Below are positions 8,743 through 17,423 of a stretch of 64,000 bases of DNA, piece after piece (positions within the stretch are counted from its first letter, which is position 1; each line of letters begins with the position of its first letter). The notes under the pieces are model-generated. The model saw only the letters and a program-made list of their open reading frames with translations, had not been told where the DNA came from and made no database searches. The DNA comes from Bacteroidota bacterium (GTDB lineage Bacteria; Bacteroidota; Bacteroidia; Chitinophagales; JADIYW01), in assembly GCA_016705125.1 (NCBI GenBank), contig JADIYW010000001.1, positions 179,155 through 243,154 on the forward strand, written 5' to 3'. The position numbers and the translations under genes are program-made.

Positions 8743-10396
8743 TTATTAGTAGGTCTTTTTTAATTAATAGATATGGAGTAAAATTTCCAATTTTAATTTT
8801 TGTAAATCCATATTTACTTGGTTGTTCTATAAATTTTAACCATTCTTTGTCTTCTACAAATCTAGTGTCAGTTAATAAGCTTGGGGTAATATATATTACA
8901 TTGATGTTTTTTATTGCTAAATAGTTGTTCCAGCTTTCGTCTTTTGTATATCCTTGCACCCATTTAAAGTTTTTGGGTAAAAAAGAATTCAAACCGCCCT
9001 CATTTTCTAAAATTTCTATTTGCCCTTTAAAATTCCTTTCCTTCAAATAGGCGATTACTTTTTGATTACATAAAGATTTTTCTTTTCTCCACAAATCAAA
9101 ATAAGCAAAATCCTTGGCTTTTGGTGAAACAAAGGTACCAATAAAAAATATTAAAAAAACAATGCTGATTTTATATCCCATTTTTCCCTTTTTTTCAGAA
9201 GATTGAAAGAAAAAAGTACCAATAAAAAATATAAATAATGGGAGTTGAAGTATAAAATAGTGTTCTCTTGGATAAATTAAAATGGAAGAAATAAAGGAAG
9301 GAAAACAAAAAAGCAATAAAACGAATAATATTGATCCATTTCTCAACAGTCCCTTTCCTAAAAAATTAATCCCCTTTGTGGACTTTGAAACTACAATAAA
9401 AACAACTATTGAAGACAATAAGGCCAACCATCTTAAATAACTTGGCAAATGAAATATTAATTTAGGAAAAAAAACATCACTAAGTCCAGTGTTTAATTGA
9501 TTGAAATAGTTTTTAATATTAGAAAATATATGTTTATTAAATAATTCCGTATTTCCTTTATAAAAATCACCCAACGATTTAGGATGATTAAAAATTGCAT
9601 TAATTTCTTTATCTCCACTCAACCAAAATGGCAAATCGATTTGGTTCCAATTATAATAATTCAACATAAAATGCTGACCAAAGGCAACACCACTTCTTGG
9701 GTCACGAAATAGAGAAATGCCTAAAAAATAAATTAGAATTCCACTAAAGACAAACAAAAAAACCACAAATATTTTTTGATTAATTTCCAATTTCGGTTTT
9801 TCGAGAAAAAACACAATTATTGTAATGCCAGAAAATGCCAGAAAAGACAAAAACAATTCAGGTCGGGCATATGAAACACAAAGGGCTATAAATGTCAAAA
9901 CAAAATATTTCATAAATTGCCCTCTATAATTAAGTGCAATAATTAATCCAAGCATTACTACCAAATTAGTATACTGTGTTACCTTAGGCCAAACGGTAAT
10001 ATTTATTCCTGAAGCCATCCACATTATACAAATCAAAAACGCAACATAATAATTTATTCCTCGCAAAAGGAAAAACCAAAATGCAGCAACTATTGGGAGT
10101 ATCGACATAAGTTTGAAATTCAAATAATATAAACTAACCTTGTCGTTTTCAAAAAAATGCAATAAATAGTACCAAAATGAATAAAATGGCCCCCAATTAA
10201 TCGGGATTTTCTTTTGTAAATTAACTCCATGTTTTAAATAAAAAGATTCGTCCCAAAGCAAAACGTCCATTACTCCAGACAAACCCCAAAACATTTTAAC
10301 ACCAAGCAGAATAATTAAAATAGACCCAATAAAAGTAGCCCAAAATGAAATACTTTCATTTTTCTTAATAAACAATATGGATTTTAAAATATTCAC
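8732..10396 (-). CDS. multi-pass membrane protein, probable GT-C-fold glycosyltransferase
   Basis: The 554-residue protein has a short cytoplasmic N-terminus, then about 11 transmembrane segments and a soluble C-terminal part of about 130 residues. The first periplasmic loop contains LLWDESFYL (about 46-54), an acidic pair placed as in GT-C (ArnT/PMT-like) enzymes that use polyprenyl-phosphate sugars. No stronger family signature is visible, so function is inferred. It overlaps the Wzy-like gene and heads this polysaccharide operon. TATTTTTG on the minus strand (10408-10415) could be its -7 element. Confidence 0.6.
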   Translation of the reverse strand: MNILKSILFIKKNESISFWATFIGSILIILLGVKMFWGLSGVMDVLLWDESFYLKHGVNLQKKIPINWGPFYSFWYYLLHFFENDKVSLYYLNFKLMSILPIVAAFWFFLLRGINYYVAFLICIMWMASGINITVWPKVTQYTNLVVMLGLIIALNYRGQFMKYFVLTFIALCVSYARPELFLSFLAFSGITIIVFFLEKPKLEINQKIFVVFLFVFSGILIYFLGISLFRDPRSGVAFGQHFMLNYYNWNQIDLPFWLSGDKEINAIFNHPKSLGDFYKGNTELFNKHIFSNIKNYFNQLNTGLSDVFFPKLIFHLPSYLRWLALLSSIVVFIVVSKSTKGINFLGKGLLRNGSILFVLLLFCFPSFISSILIYPREHYFILQLPLFIFFIGTFFFQSSEKKGKMGYKISIVFLIFFIGTFVSPKAKDFAYFDLWRKEKSLCNQKVIAYLKERNFKGQIEILENEGGLNSFLPKNFKWVQGYTKDESWNNYLAIKNINVIYITPSLLTDTRFVEDKEWLKFIEQPSKYGFTKIKIGNFTPYLLIKKDLLINGQ

Positions 10397-10564
10397 TTAT
10401 CTGATTACAAAAATAAGATTTTACCCCTTATTTGTACGTCTGAAGAAAAGGAAACATATTATAAAATTATGATTGTTGGGCGTTTAGTGTCATTTTTTGA
10501 AAAAATAGTGCCTCTTTTTAATTAAAATTAGAGATAGGCTTTAAAATTAAAAACGAATAATTAT

Positions 10565-10888
10565 CTAACATTCAATTTTTATCTCCCACCTAAGTCGTTT
10601 GAAATCAACTACTTGGTTTTTTTTAATCTCTATTCCTTCGTTTTTTAATAATTGTTCCATTAAATCTGGAGTGTCGAAATGGAATTTTCCTGTTAGTAAG
10701 CCATTCCTGTTTACCACTCTATGTGCTGGAATAGGCGGGTGTTGCTGATGGGCTGCATTCATTGCCCACCCAACCATACGAGCTGAACCACCAATATAAT
10801 TAGCAATATCGCCATAAGATACCACTTTCCCTTTTGGTACCTTTCGTACTACTTCATATACTTTCTCAAAAAATGATGCTTTTACCAT
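10565..10888 (-). CDS. alkyltransferase-like DNA repair protein (ATL; MGMT family with PAHR)
   Basis: A 107-residue member of the O6-methylguanine-DNA methyltransferase fold that has lost the acceptor cysteine. The active-site PCHR is PAHR here (residues 54-57, Ala55). The helix-turn-helix with Arg finger (SARMVGWAM, R37) and the YGDIA motif are intact. ATL proteins bind alkylated guanine and hand it to nucleotide excision repair instead of repairing it. I chose the start at 10888 because homology begins at FFEKVYEVVRKVPKGKV; a longer reading frame from 10966 lies largely inside nrdA. The ATG immediately follows the T tract of the nrdA terminator, so expression would need read-through or an unusual start. 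Confidence 0.87.
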   Translation of the reverse strand: MVKASFFEKVYEVVRKVPKGKVVSYGDIANYIGGSARMVGWAMNAAHQQHPPIPAHRVVNRNGLLTGKFHFDTPDLMEQLLKNEGIEIKKNQVVDFKRLRWEIKIEC

Positions 10889-10913
10889 AAAAAAAGCCCC
10901 TTTTGAAAGGGGC
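10889..10913 (-). terminator. rho-independent terminator of nrdA, abutting the ATL start codon
   Basis: On the minus strand GCCCCTTT, loop CA, AAAGGGGC (10913-10896) is followed by seven T (10895-10889). It begins 7 bases after the nrdA stop. The next base, 10888, is the A of the ATL ATG. Confidence 0.9.
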
Positions 10914-10920
10914 AATTTAG

Positions 10921-13383
10921 TTAAGATCCGCAAGCCAAACATCCATCTGGATCGTCTAATGAACAACTAATTTGTTGTTGCCCAGTATAGGTTGGTTTTT
11001 CTGCTGATTCAATATTGTTTTCTATATTTTCAAAAATCTCTGGTTGTATTTTAGCCATACTTAAGGCTTTTGCATCCATCATTATTTTGGCATTTTCTCC
11101 TGCTCTTTTTGCTTTCGACATATCAACAGTAAATTTAATTGGGTCAACCGCTGGTCGAGTCCTCAAATAATACATACCCGTTTTAAGTCCCTTTTCCCAA
11201 GCAAAAAAGTGCATTGATGATAATTTTCCGTAATTTACATCCTCCATAAAGGCATTCAAACTTTGACTTTGATCTATATATGCTCCTCTATCGGCCGACA
11301 TTTCAATTAAAGTTTTTTGTTTTATTTCCCATGCTGTTTTATACAACTCTTTTATGTCTTCAGGAATTCCTTCTATTGCCTGAATAGAACCATTGTTTGC
11401 AATCAATGCATTTTTCATGTCATCACTCCAAAGTCCTAAATCATTTAAATCTTTTAGTAAGTGCTTGTTTACAATAACAAAATCACCACTTAAAACCCTT
11501 CTTGAATAAATATTTGAAGTATAAGGTTCAAAACATTCGTTATTTCCTAATATTTGTGAGGTAGATGCTGTTGGCATGGGAGCTACTAACAAACTATTTC
11601 TAACACCATATTGCTTAATTTCGGCTCGCAATGCATCCCAATCCCATCTATTTGTTGGTTGTACGCCCCACATATCAAATTGAAAAATACCTTGACTAAT
11701 CGGAGAACCAGGGTAAGTTTCATAATGTCCCAGATTTTTAGCTAGATCTTTAGATGCACAAAGTGCTGCAAAATATATTGTTTCAAATATGTTTTTATTT
11801 AAAATTCTAGCTTCTTCGCTGTCAAACGGATGTCTAAGTAACAAAAATGCATCAGCAAGACCTTGTACGCCTAAGCCAATTGGTCGATGACGCATATTTG
11901 AATTTCGAGCCTCAGGTACTGGATAATAGTTAATATCTATTACTTTATTTAAATTTTTAGTAGCTATATAAGTAATATCATATAGTTTTTGGAAATCAAA
12001 TGTTTTTTCCTCTGTGTCAACAAATTTACTTAAATTGATTGAAGCTAAATTACATACCGCCACTTCGTCCTTAGCTGTATACTCCATTATTTCGGTACAT
12101 AAGTTACTCGATTTAATTACACCTAAGTTTTTTTGATTTGATTTTCTATTTACATGGTCTTTGTACAACATATATGGTGTTCCTGTTTCAATTTGAGAAT
12201 CTAAAACGTGAAACCATAAGTCTTGTGCTTTTATCTTTTTTCTAGCTTTTCCTTCTTTTTCATATTGAGTATATAGCCTTTCAAATTCTTCGCCATAAGT
12301 ATCGCATAACCCTGGTGCTTCATTAGGACAGAATAATGACCATTCGCCATTTTCTTTTACTCTTTTCATAAATAAATCTGGAATCCAAAGTGCAAAGAAT
12401 AAATCTCTTGCTCTTAACTCGTCTTTTCCATGTGGCTTTCTTAATTCCAAAAATTCAAAAATATCTGAATGCCATGGTTCTAGATAAATTGCAAAAGCAC
12501 CCTTTCTTTTTCCTCCACCTTGGTCTACGTATCTTGCAGTATCATTAAAAACTTTCAACATTGGTACAATCCCATTTGATGTGCCATTTGTTCCTTTTAT
12601 ATAACTACCTGTAGCTCTGATATTGTGTATGCTCAATCCAATTCCACCTGCAGATTGAGAAATTTCTGCGCATTGCTTTAGTGTATTGAAAATACCATCA
12701 ATGCTATCTTCTTGCATTGTCAATAAGAAACAAGAAGAAAGTTGGGGTTTTGGCGTTCCAGCATTAAACAAAGTAGGCGTTGCATGAATAAACCATTTTT
12801 CAGACATTAAATTGTAGGTTTCAATGGCTGCATCAATATCTTCTCTATGGATTCCTATGGCAACTCGCATTAAAAGGTGTTGAGGTCTTTCAACAATTGC
12901 ACCATTTGCTCTTAATAAATAAGAACGCTCTAAGGTTTTAAATCCAAAATAATCGTAATTAAAGTCACGATGATGAATAACTGCTGCATCTAGCCTACCT
13001 TTATTTTCTTGAATTATTTCATATATATCATCTGCAATCATATTGGCCCTTTGTCCTGTTTTGGGATCGATATAATTGTATAAAATAGAAATCGTTCTAG
13101 AAAATAATTTTGAGGTGCTTTTATGCAAGTTAGAAACAGCAATTCTAGCTGCAAGTATTGCAAAATCTGGATGTATTACTGCCATAGAAGCAGCAGTTTC
13201 TGCTGCTAAATTATCCAATTCCATTGTTGTTACTCCTTCATATAATCCTTGGATTACATTTTGAGCTACTTTAAATGGCTTTATATATGTGCTATTTAAG
13301 CCATAACACATTTGACTAATTCTTGCTGTAATTTTGTCAAAATGTACAGGTTCTTTTTCCCCATTTCTTTTTATAACGTACAT
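10921..13383 (-). CDS. nrdA: class Ia ribonucleoside-diphosphate reductase, alpha subunit
   Basis: NrdA reduces ribonucleoside diphosphates to deoxyribonucleotides with the radical supplied by NrdB. The 820-residue protein opens with an ATP-cone ([18 protein letters not shown], about 1-90), which allows dATP inhibition. The active-site pieces are LSSCFLL (first redox Cys), NLCTEIMEY (N-x-C-x-E radical site), [10 protein letters not shown] (second redox Cys) and [15 protein letters not shown]. The C-terminal swinging tail CLACGS carries the thioredoxin-reactive pair C815/C818. It is encoded directly after nrdB (22-base gap) and ends at a strong terminator. Confidence 0.98.
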   Translation of the reverse strand: MYVIKRNGEKEPVHFDKITARISQMCYGLNSTYIKPFKVAQNVIQGLYEGVTTMELDNLAAETAASMAVIHPDFAILAARIAVSNLHKSTSKLFSRTISILYNYIDPKTGQRANMIADDIYEIIQENKGRLDAAVIHHRDFNYDYFGFKTLERSYLLRANGAIVERPQHLLMRVAIGIHREDIDAAIETYNLMSEKWFIHATPTLFNAGTPKPQLSSCFLLTMQEDSIDGIFNTLKQCAEISQSAGGIGLSIHNIRATGSYIKGTNGTSNGIVPMLKVFNDTARYVDQGGGKRKGAFAIYLEPWHSDIFEFLELRKPHGKDELRARDLFFALWIPDLFMKRVKENGEWSLFCPNEAPGLCDTYGEEFERLYTQYEKEGKARKKIKAQDLWFHVLDSQIETGTPYMLYKDHVNRKSNQKNLGVIKSSNLCTEIMEYTAKDEVAVCNLASINLSKFVDTEEKTFDFQKLYDITYIATKNLNKVIDINYYPVPEARNSNMRHRPIGLGVQGLADAFLLLRHPFDSEEARILNKNIFETIYFAALCASKDLAKNLGHYETYPGSPISQGIFQFDMWGVQPTNRWDWDALRAEIKQYGVRNSLLVAPMPTASTSQILGNNECFEPYTSNIYSRRVLSGDFVIVNKHLLKDLNDLGLWSDDMKNALIANNGSIQAIEGIPEDIKELYKTAWEIKQKTLIEMSADRGAYIDQSQSLNAFMEDVNYGKLSSMHFFAWEKGLKTGMYYLRTRPAVDPIKFTVDMSKAKRAGENAKIMMDAKALSMAKIQPEIFENIENNIESAEKPTYTGQQQISCSLDDPDGCLACGS

Positions 13384-13405
13384 ATTTCTTGCTTTTTTTT
13401 AATTT

Positions 13406-14404
13406 TTAAAAATCGTGATCCATTGAAAATCTTTGATCTTCTTGCTTCAAACCAACGCCTGCTTTTTTATATTCTGATGTTCTTTTTTCAAAGAAATTAG
13501 TTTTGCCTTGTAATGAAATTAATTCCATCCAGGGAAATGGGTTTTCTGATTGGTAAAATTTGTTATATCCTAGAGATAATAATAACCTGTCGGCTACAAA
13601 TTCAATATATTGATTCATTAATTCTGCATTCATCCCAATTAATGAAACAGGTAAAGCATCGTTTACAAATTCAATTTCACATGCAACTGCATCACAAATA
13701 ATTGACCTTACTTCTTCTTCTGGTAATTTATAAGTTAGCATAGAATATAGCAAGCAAGCAAAATCGCAATGTAAACCTTCATCTCTGCTAATAAATTGGT
13801 TAGACAAAGCTAAACCAGGCATTAATCCTCTCTTTTTTAACCAAAAAATAGAACAAAAGCTACCGCTAAAGAATATACCCTCTACTGCAGCAAAAGCAAT
13901 CAAACGATGTGCAAAGCTTGGCGATTTTTCTATCCAATTCATTGCCCATTCTGCTTTCTTTTTTACGCATGGCAATGTTTCAATTGCATTGAACAGTCTA
14001 TCTTTTTCTGCAGGTTCTTTTATATAAGTGTCAATTAAGAGGCTATAGGTTTCAGCATGTATGTTTTCCATTGCTACTTGAAATCCATAAAAACAACGTG
14101 CCTCAGGAATCGTAATTTCTTGCATAAAATTAACAACCAAATTCTCGTTTACGATTCCATCACTTGCTGCAAAAAATGCCAATACATGCTTAATAAAATG
14201 TCTCTCGTTGTCGGTTAATTTATTCCAATGAGCTATGTCCTCATTTAAATCTATTTCCTCAGCTACCCAAAAACAGTTTACAGCATCTTTGTACATTTTC
14301 CAAATCTCATTATGTTTGATTGGAAACAATACAAACCTATTATCTGCCTCTTGTAAAATAGGCTCTAATAAATCTGTTGCAATTTTTTGTTTTATCTCTG
14401 ACAT
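13406..14404 (-). CDS. nrdB: class Ia ribonucleoside-diphosphate reductase, beta subunit
   Basis: NrdB carries the di-iron site and tyrosyl radical for NrdA. The 332-residue protein has the metal ligands D82 (AASDGIV), E113 and H116 in MENIHAETY, and the radical tyrosine Y120 four residues after H116. Later helices bring the second Glu/His set ([22 protein letters not shown]). Presence of the Tyr argues against the tyrosine-less class Ic. It is the first gene of nrdBA, and a 259-bp non-coding region rich in small palindromes precedes it. Confidence 0.97.
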   Translation of the reverse strand: MSEIKQKIATDLLEPILQEADNRFVLFPIKHNEIWKMYKDAVNCFWVAEEIDLNEDIAHWNKLTDNERHFIKHVLAFFAASDGIVNENLVVNFMQEITIPEARCFYGFQVAMENIHAETYSLLIDTYIKEPAEKDRLFNAIETLPCVKKKAEWAMNWIEKSPSFAHRLIAFAAVEGIFFSGSFCSIFWLKKRGLMPGLALSNQFISRDEGLHCDFACLLYSMLTYKLPEEEVRSIICDAVACEIEFVNDALPVSLIGMNAELMNQYIEFVADRLLLSLGYNKFYQSENPFPWMELISLQGKTNFFEKRTSEYKKAGVGLKQEDQRFSMDHDF

Positions 14405-14663
14405 ATCTTTTTGTTTTTTGTGAATTATTGTCCAAATTTTAAAATTGACCTTAATCCTTTAAAGAACGAGACTAAAACTACCTCAAGAATTACTAAATTT
14501 TTTCTGTATTTTTCCACAGATGTTAACAGTCTAATGTTAACTTCCCTTAACTCTTTGATTTTGCTAGGTTTTATAAAGTACTGTTGACGCTTTATAAAAT
14601 TTCCACATTTGACATTAAAAAATGTGTGTAATTTGTGAACAAACCTATTGTATTATTCAATTT
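14405..14663. promoter_or_regulatory. nrdBA upstream region with paired palindromes and DnaA-box-like sites
   Basis: No gene is present. Minus-strand TAGGTTTG (14647-14640) with TTG 21 bases upstream (14671-14669) is a possible promoter, giving a leader of roughly 230 bases. Within the leader are two TTTATAAA palindromes with extended arms (14569-14578 and 14590-14599), centred 21 bp apart and thus on one face of the helix. There are also repeated TGTTAAC (14521, 14535), CACATTT/AAATGTG arms (14604-14610, 14620-14626), and TTTTCCACA (14510-14518) and ATTTCCACA (14599-14607), which resemble DnaA boxes. Confidence 0.45.
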
Positions 14664-15116
14664 TTATTCAAGGTTTTGAGAATCAATTATAATTGTAACT
14701 GGTCCATCATTTTCTAATAAAATTTTCATGTCTGCTCCAAATATTCCTGTAGCAATTTTCTTTGATGTTTCCTTTTCCATTTTATCTATAAATAGTTGAT
14801 ATAAAGGAATTGCTTTTTCGGGTTTTGCTGCTAATAAAAAACTAGGTCTATTTCCCTTTTTTGTGCTTGCAAATAAGGTGAACTGACTTATAATTAATAT
14901 TTCGCCATCTACATCACTTATTGATAAATTCATTTTTTCATTCTCATCAGAAAAAATCCTTAGTCCTACAATTTTTTTTACTAACCAATCTAAATCTTTT
15001 TCGCTATCAGAAAAATGTATCCCCAAAAAAATTAATAGACCTTGGTTTATTTTAGATATGATTTTTTTATCTACTTCAACTGAGGCACTGTTCACCCTTT
15101 GAATAACAGCTCTCAT
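14664..15116 (-). CDS. dtd: D-aminoacyl-tRNA deacylase
   Basis: Dtd hydrolyses D-amino acids (and mischarged glycine) from tRNA in the cytoplasm. The 150-residue protein matches the family end to end: MRAVIQRVNSASVEVD at the start, SQFTLFA with the catalytic Thr region at about 77-83, NRPSFLLAAKP (about 88-98), and the closing GIFGADMKILLENDGPVT. The start codon overlaps the rsgA stop in a TAATG arrangement, indicating translational coupling in the chain GGGP synthase-rsgA-dtd. Confidence 0.96.
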   Translation of the reverse strand: MRAVIQRVNSASVEVDKKIISKINQGLLIFLGIHFSDSEKDLDWLVKKIVGLRIFSDENEKMNLSISDVDGEILIISQFTLFASTKKGNRPSFLLAAKPEKAIPLYQLFIDKMEKETSKKIATGIFGADMKILLENDGPVTIIIDSQNLE

Positions 15117-16057
15117 TAATTTATTTTGCGTTTGTATTGATTAATCGATTTTATTTCGTCTAAAATATTTAGGTAACTAAAATATCTTTCGTGAAAAATT
15201 TCTCCTTTTTTATAAGCATCCAAAACTGCACAATTGGGCTCATTTAGGTGGGTGCAATTGTTGTATTGACAATTGGGCATTCGATTGTAAATTTCTGGAA
15301 AATAACCTCCCAATTCTTCTGCTTGAAGTTGAGTAAGCGCAAATTCTTTTATGCCTGGCGTATCAATAATATTAGTATTATTGCTTAATTCATACATTGT
15401 TGCAAAAGTGGTGGTATGGGTTCCCTTCTCGTGCTTTTTTGAAATGATTTTTGTGTCTATTTTTAGACTTGGAGATATCAAATTTAAAAAGGAGGATTTT
15501 CCAACGCCTGAATGTCCGGAAACCAAAACCGTTTTTCCTTCTATTTCTTGCATTAAAATGTCTATTCCTACATTTAGAGAAACAGAAATAGGAAAAATTT
15601 TGTAATTCAAGGAACCATAAACCATTTCTAATTCCTTTAGCCTAGCAATGTCCTTTTCGTTGTGTTGATCAATTTTATTAATTACAATTATTGTAGGAAT
15701 ATGGTAACAAGCTGCAGCAGTTAAAAATCGATCGATAAATCCAAATGATGTCCTTGGTTTTGAAATGGTTACCATTAAAATGGCTAAATTGATATTAGAG
15801 GCAATTATATGGTCATGGTATTTTTGTCGCGGCGATTGTCTTATAATATAATTCTCGCGAGGCAAAATTTCTGAAATCACGGTTTCGTTTAAGTTGTCTT
15901 CCTTTTCAATGGTTACCCAATCTCCAACTACTACTGGGTTGGTAAGTTGGTTATTGTTTAATCTAAGTTTTCCTCTTAGTCTACATTCCAAAAAATGACC
16001 GTTTTCACCTTTTACCGTATACCAACTTCCTGATGATCGATAAACTAAGGCTTTCAT
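15116..16057 (-). CDS. rsgA: ribosome small-subunit-dependent GTPase A
   Basis: RsgA is a circularly permuted GTPase that checks late 30S ribosome assembly. The order of motifs shows the permutation: G4 INKID (126-130) precedes G1 GHSGVGKSS (181-189), and G3 DTPG (232-235) comes last. An OB-fold occupies about 1-70 and a C-terminal zinc-binding motif has C263, C268, H270 and C276. The length of 313 residues is normal. It overlaps both neighbours by 1-4 bases, so the three genes are one transcription unit. Confidence 0.97.
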   Translation of the reverse strand: MKALVYRSSGSWYTVKGENGHFLECRLRGKLRLNNNQLTNPVVVGDWVTIEKEDNLNETVISEILPRENYIIRQSPRQKYHDHIIASNINLAILMVTISKPRTSFGFIDRFLTAAACYHIPTIIVINKIDQHNEKDIARLKELEMVYGSLNYKIFPISVSLNVGIDILMQEIEGKTVLVSGHSGVGKSSFLNLISPSLKIDTKIISKKHEKGTHTTTFATMYELSNNTNIIDTPGIKEFALTQLQAEELGGYFPEIYNRMPNCQYNNCTHLNEPNCAVLDAYKKGEIFHERYFSYLNILDEIKSINQYKRKIN

Positions 16058-16818
16058 TTAATTAAATTATTGGAACGCTCAACAGATTTAATCGCTTCAG
16101 AAATACCTATTAATAGATTTGATTCCTTTTCAATTGCATTACCCACAACCAAAATATCGGCCCCAGCTTGGGCGATTTTAAAAGCTATCTCAGGACTTGT
16201 TATTCCTCCACCAACAATAATTGGTGTATTAACTTGCGCTCTTACTTCTTTTATCATTGTTTCGCTAACAGGAAATTTGGCGCCACTTCCAGCTTCTAGA
16301 TAAATGTTTTTTAATCCCAACATTTCGCCTGCAATACATGTCATTACAGCAATTTCGGTTTTATTTGCAGGTATTGGTCTTGTGTTGCTAATATAGGTAA
16401 CGGAAGTTTCGATTCCACCATCAATTAACACATAACCCGTGGGCATTATTTCTAGTTTGCTATTTTTTAAATTTGCGGCCGCTTGTACATGATTGCCTAT
16501 TAATAATTCTGGATTCCTTCCGCTAATAAGCGAAAGCAATAAAATAGCGTCGGCTTTGTTATAGACTTGCGTTTGTGCGCCTGGGAAAATAATTACAGGT
16601 ATTTTGGTTTTACTTTTAAGATAGTCTATCGTTTTCTCTAAAGCACCATTTACCAAAATGCTACCACCTACAAAAAAGTAGTCTATTACTGATTCATTCG
16701 ATAATCTGATTATTTTATCTAAATGCTGTTCTGTCGCTTTATCAGGGTCAATTAAAATGGCAAATTTTTTTTGCTTTAATAAAACTGCCTCATTAAACTG
16801 TTGTTGAAATTTATTCAT
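16054..16818 (-). CDS. geranylgeranylglyceryl-phosphate synthase family protein (GGGPS/PcrB-like)
   Basis: The enzyme is predicted to form an ether bond between sn-glycerol-1-phosphate and a polyprenyl diphosphate. It is a 254-residue TIM barrel with AILIDPDK (about 19-26), the internal FFVGGS (about 48-53), YLEAGSGA and the terminal phosphate grip IIVGGGITSPE and ILVVGNAIE. The archaeal enzyme makes membrane lipids; group II GGGPS enzymes are known in Bacteroidota, where their physiological role is unclear. First gene of a three-gene overlapping set with rsgA and dtd. No glycerol-1-phosphate dehydrogenase is visible in the window. Confidence 0.9.
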   Translation of the reverse strand: MNKFQQQFNEAVLLKQKKFAILIDPDKATEQHLDKIIRLSNESVIDYFFVGGSILVNGALEKTIDYLKSKTKIPVIIFPGAQTQVYNKADAILLLSLISGRNPELLIGNHVQAAANLKNSKLEIMPTGYVLIDGGIETSVTYISNTRPIPANKTEIAVMTCIAGEMLGLKNIYLEAGSGAKFPVSETMIKEVRAQVNTPIIVGGGITSPEIAFKIAQAGADILVVGNAIEKESNLLIGISEAIKSVERSNNLIK

Positions 16819-16924
16819 ACTTTATTAAAAAAACAAAAATGCATCTTTTTTTTTAAACCATCTAAATTATTGGTTCATTTTGCTCATTTTTGCTTTTACA
16901 AATCATCAAATACAAAATTTATTT

Positions 16925-17423
16925 ATGAAATCTAAAAATACATGGCATTTTCTTTTTGAATTTTTGTCTATTTGTGTCACTTTGAGTTTGGCCTTTTTAT
17001 TGATTTTTTATGTAAAACCTTTTTTAAGCGACAATTTCTTTCAAATTCTTTTTGTTTTCCTGTTTTTTGCCATTTTTTATATCCAAAAGATTCTTTTTAT
17101 AGACAAAGGGATTTTTTAATTTTTTCTGGGTTAAGGTGTTTTTCTTTTTAGCGAATTTGCCATTGTTTTTTTTCTTAATTAGAACTTTTCAATATAACAT
17201 GCAAATTTTCGACGGTTATGCTTATAAAATCGAACCAAACGGAATTTCAGAAATATGGCCAGACATTAAATTAAATACTTTGTTTTATATAAAAAATTTA
17301 TACGTTTTTGGAGGCTCATTTGCCATTATTGCTTTAGTGCTTTTACAATTTAAAATAATTATTCAAATTTTTAAAAACCAACAAGTTCCTGTTGGTCTAT
17401 TTGGAGGAAATAAGGTTCGTTAA
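16925..17423 (+). CDS. small membrane protein, probably one gene broken by a T-run frameshift
   Basis: Two consecutive short frames (ending 17119, and 17136-17423) look like halves of one protein. The first begins MKSKNTWHFLFEF at 16925 and ends IDKGIF at a TAA made by the six-T run 17112-17117. Removing one T joins it to NFFWVKVFFFLANLP in the frame of the second half. The joined product would be about 165 residues with four hydrophobic helices (near 10-30, 40-60, 66-90 and 130-150). The two halves alone have no good separate start: the second would need the GTG at 17136 in the middle of a helix. I do not recognise the family. It could instead be two small proteins. Confidence 0.55.

Noticed and set aside
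10889..10966. Longer N-terminus of the alkyltransferase-like protein from 10966
   Set aside because: The extra 26 residues overlap nrdA coding sequence and the terminator, and are unlike the family.
14569..14599. NrdR boxes upstream of nrdBA
   Set aside because: The palindromes do not match the known NrdR-box consensus and their 21-bp spacing differs from the usual three-turn spacing.
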